From the IMG/VR virus record IMGVR_UViG_3300032397_000003, positions 91,574 to 155,573 of that record: a stretch of 64,000 nucleotides of DNA; one strand, written 5' to 3'. The notes beneath the pieces were generated by a model, which ran no database searches, had not been told where the DNA came from, and worked only from the letters and a program-made list of their open reading frames with translations. The position numbers were made by a program, and so were the translations under genes. Numbering within the stretch: position 1 is the stretch's first letter; each line of letters opens with the position of its first letter. Origin of the DNA: a virus. Positions 51,981-60,128 of this stretch are shown here, one piece after another.

Positions 51981-52171
51981 AATGTCAACACTTTCACATA
52001 TGCGTAAATAGTTATAACCCTCTCTGTTCTGATAGTAAATGTTCTCTTATTAAACAGGAACAAGGGAGAGAAGATCAAAGTAGGTTAGAATCTGTTAGAC
52101 GAGCAATAGATAAGTATAAGACTAATGAGAAAATAAAAAGTTTTTTAGATAGAAAAAGTTTTAATTGTTGA
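51977..52171 (+). CDS. Small Cys-rich protein
   Basis: 64 residues. CQHFHICV, LCSDSKCS near the start form a likely metal site; the rest is basic and helical. The 3' end overlaps class B promoter copy 6. Confidence 0.5.
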   Translation: MKCQHFHICVNSYNPLCSDSKCSLIKQEQGREDQSRLESVRRAIDKYKTNEKIKSFLDRKSFNC

Positions 52172-52191
52172 TAAAATTTCTATATATTATA
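52153..52191 (+). promoter_or_regulatory. Class B (middle-type) promoter, copy 6
   Basis: AAAAAGTTTTAA at 52153-52164 (one extra T), a 13-nt gap, TTCTATATATTATA at 52178-52191. Confidence 0.7.
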
Positions 52192-52225
52192 ATTAGAGAA
52201 TGAATTTAAATAAGGGGTAAATATA

Positions 52226-52411
52226 ATGACAAAGAAACAATTACTTAAGCTGTTAAAAGATATTCCTGATGATTATGAAATTATAGCAGAGACTATTCCT
52301 GTAAATGATGAAGCAATAAAAGGACGGTCTCGATATACAGAATTTAAAATTGATAGTGATGCTATTGCTTATGATGATCATAGAAAAGTAATAATAATGA
52401 CTTTGATATAA
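52226..52411 (+). CDS. Small hypothetical protein
   Basis: 61 residues, SD AAGGGG. KKQLLKLLKDIPDDYEI resembles the start of many small phage proteins of the form 'LLxxLxxxPDDxEV'. Acidic, unknown function. Confidence 0.6.
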   Translation: MTKKQLLKLLKDIPDDYEIIAETIPVNDEAIKGRSRYTEFKIDSDAIAYDDHRKVIIMTLI

Positions 52412-52422
52412 GGAGAAGAGTT

Positions 52423-52683
52423 ATGTTAACCAACGAAGAACTTGAACAAGTAGATATAAATCAATTTCTTAAAGATTATGTAAATGGTAGAACATATAGA
52501 GATATAAATGCTGTACTTAAAAGATTAGATATACCGGAAGAAGATAAAGAGTATATTCAGAAGTATATTCAGAAGTATATCAAATGGAGAAAAAGTTTTT
52601 TCTATAAAAAAGGTATAGAAAATGGAAAGGAAAGATTTAAAAAAGATTTATGGGAAATGATTAAACCGGATTTGGAGGATTGA
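52423..52683 (+). CDS. Small hypothetical helical protein
   Basis: 86 residues, SD AAGGAG. Contains a short internal repeat (EYIQKYIQKYIKW), also visible as a 12-bp DNA repeat (AAGTATATTCAG) at 52557-52580. Basic C-terminus. Unknown. Confidence 0.55.
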   Translation: MLTNEELEQVDINQFLKDYVNGRTYRDINAVLKRLDIPEEDKEYIQKYIQKYIKWRKSFFYKKGIENGKERFKKDLWEMIKPDLED

Positions 52684-52685
52684 AT

Positions 52686-52937
52686 ATGAGAAAGTTTATA
52701 ACATATGATGGTAAATATACTACAACAAATGATGCAGGACTTTTAAAAGTATGGAGATATGATATTGAATGTATAGGAGAACCTTGGAGAGAGGAAGATT
52801 TAATTGGAGATGGTTATGTTCTTTCTCTAATACATAGAATAGAAGAATTGGAAGATGAACTTAGTAAAACAAAAGAGGATTTATATATTTCTAAAGAAGT
52901 AATTAAGCCAGCAGGGCAAGGAGATTATTGCGAATGA
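52686..52937 (+). CDS. Small hypothetical protein
   Basis: 83 residues from ATG at 52686, with GGAGG 7 nt upstream (TTG at 52680 is too close to it). C-terminal half is coiled-coil-like (RIEELEDELSKTKEDL). Unknown. Confidence 0.55.
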   Translation: MRKFITYDGKYTTTNDAGLLKVWRYDIECIGEPWREEDLIGDGYVLSLIHRIEELEDELSKTKEDLYISKEVIKPAGQGDYCE

Positions 52938-53135
52938 AATATATATGTGGATATTTATATAAGAATACTAAGTATTGACAATGTAGCTGATGCTGTAGTA
53001 AAACTATTAGGTGTAAGGTATGCAAAAAGCATAAAGTCTGAAACAGTTATTACTGATTGGACGACTTTTGGGATGGATAACATAAGATTAGCAACAGCAG
53101 AAGAACTTCAAGAATATTTTAAGGAGAATAAGTAA
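52934..53135 (+). CDS. Small protein with a frame break near its start
   Basis: ATG at 52934, with AAGGAG correctly placed, overlaps the previous stop and reads MKYICGYLYKNTKY before TGA at 52976. The main frame (from GTG 52947, no binding site) reads ILSIDNVADAVVKLLGVRYAKS to 53135. A +1 shift at TAT-TGA-C would join them. Either a small insertion/deletion, a recoding event, or a poorly initiated GTG gene. Confidence 0.4.
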
Positions 53136-53183
53136 TTTTATACTAAAAATAAAATAGATATTATAACTTAAATATATAGAAAT

Positions 53184-53228
53184 AAAACTGCAACTTTTTT
53201 AAAAATAATAAAAAAAGTGTAGACATTT
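53184..53228 (+). repeat. Direct repeat, copy 2, upstream of class A promoter
   Basis: Second copy of the element at 49706-49750: AAACTGCAACTTTTTT then AAAAATAATAAAAAAAGTG and TAGACATT. Confidence 0.7.
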
Positions 53229-53248
53229 CTACATATGTTTTGTACTAT
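53220..53248 (+). promoter_or_regulatory. Class A (early-type) promoter 4
   Basis: TAGACA (53220-53225), 17-nt spacer, TACTAT (53243-53248), 40 nt before ATG 53288. Confidence 0.65.
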
Positions 53249-53287
53249 ATACTTAAGTTAATAAAAAGAAGTTAAAGGAGAAACAAA

Positions 53288-53545
53288 ATGAAAAAAGAAA
53301 TAATTACTATTGAAAGACTTAAAGGATTACAAGACAGCATTTCCTACTTGGGTAGTTTCGGGGTTAGTTATAAATCATCTAATGTTTTAATATCTCAGGA
53401 TCATAAAAATTATAAAGATATTGATATAGTTTGTGAAAATGGGGATATCTCATATTCTCTTACTGATAAACTATATAAACTTGCAGAGCTTAATATCGAA
53501 AGAGATAGAATCATAAATGAAATAATGAATTCTAAGGGGGAATGA
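53288..53545 (+). CDS. Small hypothetical protein
   Basis: 85 residues, SD AAAGGAG. Contains strand-like YKSSNVLISQDHKNYKDIDIVCENGDISYSL and a helical C-terminus. Unknown. Confidence 0.6.
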   Translation: MKKEIITIERLKGLQDSISYLGSFGVSYKSSNVLISQDHKNYKDIDIVCENGDISYSLTDKLYKLAELNIERDRIINEIMNSKGE

Positions 53546-53547
53546 AA

Positions 53548-53817
53548 ATGAGAGAATCAGAAATTGAAAAAGTAATCTATAATTTATTAGATGTGCCACA
53601 ACATAAAATTAAATATGCTATAAGAACCAATCTTATTGAATGTATGTTTCTAACACTTAAAAATTATGGAATTAAATTAACTGAAGATGTATTTGAAATT
53701 TTCAATGATATTATAATCGAAAAACTTTCTGGTTCTGTTGATATTGATTATAAGTTTGAAGATGAAGAAGAATATAACAATATTATGAATCTCAAAAATT
53801 TAATAAAGGAGAAATAA
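53548..53817 (+). CDS. Small hypothetical protein
   Basis: 89 residues from ATG at 53548 (AAGGGGG 7 nt upstream; ATG 53542 is too close). Acidic, helical. One bp separates it from the next gene. Unknown. Confidence 0.55.
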   Translation: MRESEIEKVIYNLLDVPQHKIKYAIRTNLIECMFLTLKNYGIKLTEDVFEIFNDIIIEKLSGSVDIDYKFEDEEEYNNIMNLKNLIKEK

Positions 53818-53818
53818 A

Positions 53819-54142
53819 ATGGAAAATGAAAGATACCAAAAGTTTTTTGAAATGGCAAATATCTCTATTAAAAAAACTGGATTAGATTATATAGTTTGGA
53901 TATCTCCTCAATCGGGAAAAGAGAAACATAACGCTAGAATTAAAATTCAAATTGATAATGATTTTGTTCCTATAACAATCTCTGATAATCCAGAATTAAA
54001 AAGTAAAACCAAAATAGATTCAAAGAAACTCAACAAAGTGTATAAATGGATTATACTCAATAAAGAAACACTTTTAAAATATTGGAATGGTAAAGGTAAA
54101 ATTGGTATAGATGAGATACTGGATGAACTAAAGAAAATTTAA
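53819..54142 (+). CDS. 'EMANL' family small protein with capsid-targeting-like start
   Basis: 107 residues, SD AAAGGAG. NERYQKFFE|MANI at the start, then TGLDYIVWISPQSGKEKHNARIKI and VYKWIILNKETLLKYWNGKG, paralogous to 49996 and to the broken gene at 24153. Unknown function. Confidence 0.65.
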   Translation: MENERYQKFFEMANISIKKTGLDYIVWISPQSGKEKHNARIKIQIDNDFVPITISDNPELKSKTKIDSKKLNKVYKWIILNKETLLKYWNGKGKIGIDEILDELKKI

Positions 54143-54157
54143 ATAAGGAGAAATAAG

Positions 54158-54346
54158 ATGGGAACAAAAATAGCAAGCAAGATGGCAGAAGCAAAACTTA
54201 AGGTTCATAATAATTTAATGAATAAGTATATGCAAATTGGGCTAACTAGAGAAGATGCTTCCACAAGAGTATATGATGAAATCAATTCAGGATTACATAA
54301 TAAGGATATTAAAAACTGTGAAAAGATTCTCAGTGGAAGAGGGTAG
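54158..54346 (+). CDS. Small hypothetical helical protein
   Basis: 62 residues, SD AAGGAG. KMAEAKLKVHNNLMNKYM then LTREDASTRVYDEI. Helical. Unknown. Confidence 0.55.
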   Translation: MGTKIASKMAEAKLKVHNNLMNKYMQIGLTREDASTRVYDEINSGLHNKDIKNCEKILSGRG

Positions 54347-54351
54347 TAAAA

Positions 54352-54876
54352 ATGAAAAAATATGAACGATACCAGGAATCAATTACTGTAGGATATAAAG
54401 GTAGAAAAATTATTGATACTTATCATTCTATCGACAGATTAGTTGATAAAACTAGATTTGTCAATTTAGAAAAGGATCAAGTTATTACTGTTATCAATAA
54501 TGGAATAAAAAAGATTATAGATAACTATAAAGATGAAAGTACCACTTATGGTATATGGTCTAAATCAACTGGAATATGTATCATATTAGAACGGAGAAAA
54601 GATAATCAGAATAATAAGGATAAAAATAATCATGCTATCATTATTACTCTTCCACCTATTAAGAAAAATTTTAAGGACTTTCATACTAAGTCAGTGGATA
54701 CCAGAATAATAGTAGAGAGTTATTTACACTCTTATATAATGAAAATAGCTCAAAAAGAAATAGGGTGTAGTGCTAATGAAATAATAACAATTAAACTTAA
54801 TGAAAATGTTAATGTCACCTATCACGAAGGAGAACTTTGGGATAGTGGAATAGCATACTGTATAGAAGTAGAATAA
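54352..54876 (+). CDS. Protein with capsid-targeting-like start, unknown
   Basis: 174 residues beginning MKKYERYQE|S. Beta-rich middle (GICIILERRKDNQ, HAIIITLPPI), and a C-terminal strand VNVTYHEGELWDSGIAYCIEVE. SD GAGGG. No family recognised. Confidence 0.6.
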   Translation: MKKYERYQESITVGYKGRKIIDTYHSIDRLVDKTRFVNLEKDQVITVINNGIKKIIDNYKDESTTYGIWSKSTGICIILERRKDNQNNKDKNNHAIIITLPPIKKNFKDFHTKSVDTRIIVESYLHSYIMKIAQKEIGCSANEIITIKLNENVNVTYHEGELWDSGIAYCIEVE

Positions 54877-54897
54877 AGGATAAAAGGAGAAATAACA

Positions 54898-56706
54898 ATG
54901 ATACAGAAAACAGTTACAAAACTTATTGAAGCAAAGGAAGCTTATTATAATAATGAACCTATTATGACAGATGAAGACTTTGATTATTTAGAATACACTC
55001 TTAGACAAATGGACCCTGATAATAATTATTTTAATCTAGTTGGGGTAGCTCCTATAGGGGATAAAATAAAACATCAATATCCTATGCTATCTATGGCAAA
55101 AGCAAAATCAGTTTCTGATGTAGAAGTATGGTTGAAAAAGATTTTAGACGAACGAGTTCATCTTATTATCGAACCTAAGATAGATGGACTATCTGCAAGT
55201 TGTATATATGAAAATGGTAAACTTCAATATATAGTTACAAGAGGGGATGGGGTAGAAGGAAGAAATATATCACAAATAAAAGATTATATTGATATCCCCA
55301 AAACTATTTCTGTTACTGATAGAATAGAAATTAGGGGGGAGTTATTTATTCCACAGAATAGTGATTTTCCTAATCCCGAGGGTAAACCTCTAAGAAATCT
55401 TGCAGTAGGTCTTGTGAATAGAAAAGATACTGGACTAGAAGATTTGAAATATCTCAAGTTTGTAGCTTATCAAGTATTTGGTTCTGATAAAGAAACAGAA
55501 ATGGAAAAACTCCTATTTATAAAAGATAATAATTTTAATATCGTAGAATCTTTTGTAGCAAAATCTATAGAGGATATTCAAACTTATTTTAATGATTATA
55601 AAGAACACTATAGAACAGTATGGGAATATGAAACTGATGGTCTTATCATTATAGTAAATGATTGTAAGCTACATGAAGAAATCAATGCTAAGTATACCGT
55701 AAGTCACCATAATCATTATGCTATAGCTCTTAAACCTGAATCTGAATCTATGTGGACTATTGTAAATGATATTACATGGCAAGTAAGTAAAAGTGGTTCA
55801 GTTATACCCGTAGTTAATATTGACCCAGTTACTATTGGAGGAGCTGTAATAAGAAATGTTACCGCTAATAATTATGAGAATGTTAAAAAACTTAAAATCA
55901 ATATTGGTGATAAAATTCATGTGGCGCGGAGTAATGATGTCATACCCTACTTAATTGAAACTATACCAAGTTTTGATCAATCAAATTTAATTCCAAAACT
56001 ATGCCCATCTTGTGATAATCATCTAATAGAAAAAGGGGTTCATATAGTTTGTGATAATCCTAAATGTGAAGAAAAGAATATCCAACTTATCACTTCATGG
56101 GTCAAGTCATGTGATATGGATCAAGTATCTGAATCAACTGTAAGGGCTTTATATAATAATCAATATATTAAATATATACAGGACTTATATGTATTAAAAG
56201 CTAAACATATTTCACTAGATGGATTTGGAGATAAGAAAATAACAAATCTATTAGCTCAAATTGAAAAATCAAGAACAATGAATATTCAACAATTTATAGC
56301 AAGACTATCCATCAATCTTGTAGGAGAAAAGGCAGTAAAAAAGCTTGGAATAAATACTATTGACGATTTCTTTAATTTCAATGATAGACAATCTGTGGTA
56401 GGACAAAATATAATAGATTATAGAAAGGAGAATGAAAAACAAATAGAGAATCTTATACAATACCTACATATAGAAGATATAGTTTCTAAATCAGCAACTA
56501 AAGGGAAAGTCTGTATGACAGGTTCTGGACCCCGTGGAAGAAAAGAACTGATTAAAGAGATAGAAGATAAAGGTTATGAATTTACAGACAGTATCAATAA
56601 AGAAACTTCCATATTACTTTGTGAAGATGTTAATGGATCATCTTCTAAACTTGAAAAAGCTAAGAAACTTGGAATACAGCTAATGAATTATTCAGAATTT
56701 TTTTAA
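54898..56706 (+). CDS. ligA: NAD-dependent DNA ligase
   Basis: 602 residues, SD AAAGGAG. A partial Ia region (EAYYNNEPIMTDEDFDYLEYTL), catalytic Lys94 in EPKIDGLS, TRGDGVEGRN, RGELFIP, YETDGLIIIVND and ALKPESE in the nucleotidyltransferase domain; OB-fold; zinc finger (CPSCDNH, CDNPKCEEKN); helix-hairpin-helix (DGFGDKKITNLLAQI, ARLSINLVGEKAVKKLG); C-terminal BRCT (GKVCMTGSGPRGRKELIKEIEDKGY). A complete bacterial-type ligase, slightly shorter than E. coli LigA (671). It would seal nicks in phage DNA. Confidence 0.92.
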   Translation: MIQKTVTKLIEAKEAYYNNEPIMTDEDFDYLEYTLRQMDPDNNYFNLVGVAPIGDKIKHQYPMLSMAKAKSVSDVEVWLKKILDERVHLIIEPKIDGLSASCIYENGKLQYIVTRGDGVEGRNISQIKDYIDIPKTISVTDRIEIRGELFIPQNSDFPNPEGKPLRNLAVGLVNRKDTGLEDLKYLKFVAYQVFGSDKETEMEKLLFIKDNNFNIVESFVAKSIEDIQTYFNDYKEHYRTVWEYETDGLIIIVNDCKLHEEINAKYTVSHHNHYAIALKPESESMWTIVNDITWQVSKSGSVIPVVNIDPVTIGGAVIRNVTANNYENVKKLKINIGDKIHVARSNDVIPYLIETIPSFDQSNLIPKLCPSCDNHLIEKGVHIVCDNPKCEEKNIQLITSWVKSCDMDQVSESTVRALYNNQYIKYIQDLYVLKAKHISLDGFGDKKITNLLAQIEKSRTMNIQQFIARLSINLVGEKAVKKLGINTIDDFFNFNDRQSVVGQNIIDYRKENEKQIENLIQYLHIEDIVSKSATKGKVCMTGSGPRGRKELIKEIEDKGYEFTDSINKETSILLCEDVNGSSSKLEKAKKLGIQLMNYSEFF

Positions 56707-56708
56707 AT

Positions 56709-56746
56709 AAAAAGTTTAATTTATAGGAAAAATTCTATATATTATA
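56709..56746 (+). promoter_or_regulatory. Class B (middle-type) promoter, copy 7
   Basis: AAAAAGTTTAA at 56709-56719, a 13-nt gap, TTCTATATATTATA at 56733-56746. Confidence 0.75.
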
Positions 56747-56775
56747 TATAGGAATTTAAATAAGAAGAAAAACAA

Positions 56776-57249
56776 ATGGAAAGAATTAAAAAATATCAAA
56801 GAATATTACAAGAGATGGATTTTAAGCGTTCTGAAATTGAACAGGAAATTAGAAGTTCAGACCGTAATAGAAGAGAACATTTGGTACTGTGTTATTATCT
56901 TCCTAAACATACTGCTAATAACCACTGGCAACAAGAAATCTATGCTGATATAAAAGATATAGCGGATAGAAAATGGAAAAATAATAATTGGTATTTATCG
57001 GAAAAAGAGTACTTAGATAATCTCTGGAATAAACCATATGAGAATAAGGATGAGTATGAAATCATAGATAAGACTATTGAAGGACTTATTTATGATAAGT
57101 ACAAAATCCCTAAAGACTGGAAAGATGAAAAAGATGATTTGGTTATTTCACTTCATAATCTTTATCAAGAAATTTCAAAATTACTGTCAGAAGGTAAAAT
57201 AAGTAGATTGGTTGTTTATAAGTTAATAGAAAAATATATTATTAAATAA
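56776..57249 (+). CDS. Charged hypothetical protein with capsid-targeting-like start
   Basis: 157 residues. It begins RIKKYQRILQE|MDF, similar in form to the other KY…E starts, then RSEIEQEIRSSDRNRREH and a Trp/Asp/Lys-rich body. AAGAAG-type weak SD. Unknown. Confidence 0.6.
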   Translation: MERIKKYQRILQEMDFKRSEIEQEIRSSDRNRREHLVLCYYLPKHTANNHWQQEIYADIKDIADRKWKNNNWYLSEKEYLDNLWNKPYENKDEYEIIDKTIEGLIYDKYKIPKDWKDEKDDLVISLHNLYQEISKLLSEGKISRLVVYKLIEKYIIK

Positions 57250-57261
57250 GGAGAAAAACAA

Positions 57262-57849
57262 ATGGACAATAAACAAGCTATACTTGAATTACTCAACTCA
57301 GTTAAAAGAAGAAACATGTATATACTTATCAAATGGATAGAGGAAGATACAGATTTCTTTACTGCTCCTGCTTCTTCAAAGTTTCATGGTAATTATAAAG
57401 GCGGATTAGCAGAACACTGTATGGATACATATCAATGTTTTTTACAGTTAATGGAAACACCTCAATTTAAGAAATATGATTTTCCAATGGAGTCAGTGAT
57501 TTTAATTACACTACTTCATGATATGTGTAAAACTAATTTCTATTTTGAGACTACAAGGAATTGGAAAAATCCTGACACAGGACAGTGGGAGCAAGTTCCT
57601 TATTATGAGATAGTAGATAGTCATCCTTATGGTCATGGCGAGTGCTCTGTGATGCTCATAAGTGATTATATTAAACTTACTACAGAAGAGAAGTATGCAA
57701 TACGTTGGCATCAAGGTGGTTTTGATAAACTTGTACAAGCAGGAGACTTTACTGTCAATAGGGTATTTGAAGTATCTCCTATCAGTGTTTGTTTGCATAT
57801 AGCTGATATGATGGCTACATATACTTGTAATAGAAAACAAGAAAAATAA
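57262..57849 (+). CDS. HD-domain phosphohydrolase
   Basis: 195 residues, SD AAGGAG. HD-superfamily residues: H42 (KFHGNYKGG), H52 (LAEHCMDTY), the H86-D87 doublet (LLHDMCKTNF), HGECSVMLI, and AIRWHQGG, followed by ICLHIADMM-like VCLHIADMMATY (conserved Asp). Members hydrolyse nucleotides or cyclic nucleotides. A phage enzyme of this kind could act on dNTPs or signalling nucleotides; the substrate is not predictable. Confidence 0.8.
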   Translation: MDNKQAILELLNSVKRRNMYILIKWIEEDTDFFTAPASSKFHGNYKGGLAEHCMDTYQCFLQLMETPQFKKYDFPMESVILITLLHDMCKTNFYFETTRNWKNPDTGQWEQVPYYEIVDSHPYGHGECSVMLISDYIKLTTEEKYAIRWHQGGFDKLVQAGDFTVNRVFEVSPISVCLHIADMMATYTCNRKQEK

Positions 57850-57862
57850 GGGGAAATAAAAA

Positions 57863-58284
57863 ATGAATAAACCAATTAAGAAGCAAAGTTAAGTAAGAGG
57901 GATAAAGAAGCAAATATTATTACAGATATAGTGAATGAATCGTTGTGTTATGAATATGAATACGATAAAGAGGATAATTGGATTATATTTGGATTAGGTA
58001 TTATCTATAACTATAATAATAAGTGGTTTATATCCATTGATCACTCGGAATTAAATAATAGGATTGATAATATATCACTATTAGGAATAATGTATGAACT
58101 TACTCTACATAAAATTATAGTAAAACCTGATTTAGGTTATATATCAGTTTACAAAAATAAAAAACACAAAGGAATATTATTACAGCAGGATATATATGAT
58201 TATGCAAAAAATAATAATATTAGTGAGATGGAAGCTGAAAAGGCATTAAAGAAAATTTTTCTATCTAAACAAAAAACCCTCTAA
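57863..58284 (+). CDS. Small protein with a frame break near its start
   Basis: ATG 57863 with a good AAGGGGAAA site opens MNKPIKKQS and stops at 57890-57892. The main frame starts only at GTG 57931 (no binding site) and runs 117 codons to 58284 (CYEYEYDKEDNWIIFGLG … AEKALKKIFLS). In that frame the codons from 57880 (EAKLSKRDKEANIITDIVNES) look coding, so a -1 shift or one-base change near 57880 probably joins the two parts. Function unknown. Confidence 0.45.
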
Positions 58285-58304
58285 TTTCTTAGAGGGTTTT
58301 TCTT
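58273..58304. terminator. Bidirectional terminator between convergent operons
   Basis: 12-bp perfect stem AAAACCCTCTAA / TTAGAGGGTTTT with a TTTC loop, T-rich on the right and A-rich on the left, between the + operon and the capsid gene's 3' end. Confidence 0.85.
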
Positions 58305-58333
58305 TATCTAAGTAAAACTATTTTCTTTAAATA

Positions 58334-59794
58334 TTAAAGTGAACCTAGCTGCATAAGTCTGCAAAACTTGCCATTAATGACACGAGAATCTTCGATGACG
58401 CAAGAATTTCCCTCAGTAACAAAGTTAGGGTATCTTAAGCTGGCATCTAATTCTGTCAACGTTCCGAAAAGGATACTCACATCCATGGCCTCCTGTGGAT
58501 TCTTGTATACAAGTAACATCTCGTTATTTGCTACAAGTGATGCATCTGCTGGACAAGTATAAACATCCATATCTGACAATGTACCAGACTGGTATACACC
58601 ATTCTTAACATCTCCAGTTACATCTTTCCAAAGGTCATGATTTTTCATATACTCAGTTGCTTTAGAACCTGCAACGATATCAGTAATACCACCCCTTTTG
58701 ATATCATCATAAATTACTGCTCCAACTCTTCCAATTTCAGTAAGAAGTCTTTGTGCATGTGATTTATAACTGATCTCACCAGCAGCCGCAAAGTCTGTAT
58801 CAAATGAAGCTACTGCATTTCCAAGTGCTACTCTTCTTGCTTGTGCAATTGCTCTATAGTCTTTTGCTCTTGCATGCTCTTGTCCAACTGCTTGTGCCAT
58901 ATAATCTTTAGCATCACCAAGACCAGTTGTCTCAAACATGATTTGAGTCATATCAGAAATTCTATATCCAAGAGGCATAGGACGTGCATTGAATCTAGTT
59001 TTCACAAGTTCAAGAGCCATAGTACCATAGTTAGAATAGTTTGTTGCATCTTCTGAGTTCCAGTTATATACACAAACGATAGCTGCTCCTACTGCTGGAC
59101 CACGACCTGCTAAGAAGTTAAGAGTAACAACACCAGTTGAATATACAACAGTGTTTGTAGCTGCAGGATCAAGTAAAGGACCAACAAGTGTTCCAGAACC
59201 ATTATCTACTGCTATTTGTGCACCAGCAACTGTAATTACAGTCTTAAAAGGAATAAGTGGAAGATATGCCATTGCTGCAGAAACGAATGTTATTGTACCT
59301 GCACCAGCACCTGTTCCAACTGCTCCATAATATTGCTCGCCAGAGTAATAAGGAGCTATACTTTCGTATGATCTTGCAGCTGCAACTCCACCTCTAAGAG
59401 ACTGCTCATAAGTCGCTTGGATGTAGAATAATGCATCATCAGTAGAAGTTAGAGGATACTCAGTAAAAATATCACCTCTTTTTGAATTAGCTGCTCCAAG
59501 GAAAACTGCTTTAAGCATATGTTCTGGTTTTACAGATGTTCCAAAAGTAGTAGAATAAAGATTTTCTCTCATGATCTGTTTTAGAACTTTTTCTTGGTTC
59601 TCAAGCATAATTGCTGCTTTACGAATTTTAGCAGGATTAGCTTGATAAGCTTTAAGCATTTCTGGTCCTACTAGGTCAGTTTTTGACCATTTGGATACAC
59701 ATGCTTCTCCCATTTTTGATTTAGAACTCCACTCTCTTTGAACGATTTCGTTCATTTGAGCTTCACTCAATTTTTCTTGTCTTCCGTGTTTCAT
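58334..59794 (-). CDS. Major capsid protein (gp23-like)
   Basis: 486 residues. It lies beside the protease-scaffold gene, and the pattern GDIFTEYPLTSTDDALFYIQATYEQ, ARPMPLGYRISDMTQIMFETT, YKSHAQRLLTEIGRVGAVIYDDIKRGG and EYMKNHDLWKDV fits T4 gp23-type HK97-fold capsid proteins. The N-terminus contains KLSE|AQ (residues 9-13), a possible prohead protease site of the L-x-E type. An Ala/Gly-rich insertion (about 155-245) may form a surface domain. Codons are G+C-rich, as for a highly expressed gene. Confidence 0.85.
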   Translation of the reverse strand: MKHGRQEKLSEAQMNEIVQREWSSKSKMGEACVSKWSKTDLVGPEMLKAYQANPAKIRKAAIMLENQEKVLKQIMRENLYSTTFGTSVKPEHMLKAVFLGAANSKRGDIFTEYPLTSTDDALFYIQATYEQSLRGGVAAARSYESIAPYYSGEQYYGAVGTGAGAGTITFVSAAMAYLPLIPFKTVITVAGAQIAVDNGSGTLVGPLLDPAATNTVVYSTGVVTLNFLAGRGPAVGAAIVCVYNWNSEDATNYSNYGTMALELVKTRFNARPMPLGYRISDMTQIMFETTGLGDAKDYMAQAVGQEHARAKDYRAIAQARRVALGNAVASFDTDFAAAGEISYKSHAQRLLTEIGRVGAVIYDDIKRGGITDIVAGSKATEYMKNHDLWKDVTGDVKNGVYQSGTLSDMDVYTCPADASLVANNEMLLVYKNPQEAMDVSILFGTLTELDASLRYPNFVTEGNSCVIEDSRVINGKFCRLMQLGSL

Positions 59795-60128
59795 AAGTAC
59801 TATTGTACCTCGTATAATTTTAAATTTGTGAGACTTTGTTAAAAATCTTTATAAAGTTTTTTAAGTCTATATTAAACTGTTTATTATTCAAACCCTTGTG
59901 AGTAATTTAGCTGGCTTTTTGTAGCACCTTATTTAATTTATGAGAAATAGCTTTAAGCTTCCTATGTGAATCTTTTTATATTATTTATTAGTAAGAATAG
60001 ATTTAATAATATATTTTATTAAATCTATATTTTACTGTATTTATTAGTATAAATAGATTTTAAAACTATTTTAATTAAAAGTTTAATTATCTTTAATTTT
60101 TCTATATATTTATAATAGGAGGTTATAG
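59795..60128. promoter_or_regulatory. 334-bp non-coding region between capsid gene and HNH gene
   Basis: No credible gene. On the minus strand it holds two class C motifs, TTACTAATAAATAA (59981-59994) and ATACTAATAAATA (60039-60051), and then an unusually long leader of about 185 nt before the capsid ATG, whose SD is GAGG. On the + strand its right end holds class B promoter copy 8. No clear terminator hairpin was found. Confidence 0.55.
60077..60113 (+). promoter_or_regulatory. Class B (middle-type) promoter, copy 8
   Basis: AAAAGTTTAA at 60077-60086, a 13-nt gap, TTCTATATATTTATAA from 60100, followed by AGGAGG and ATG 60129. Confidence 0.7.
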
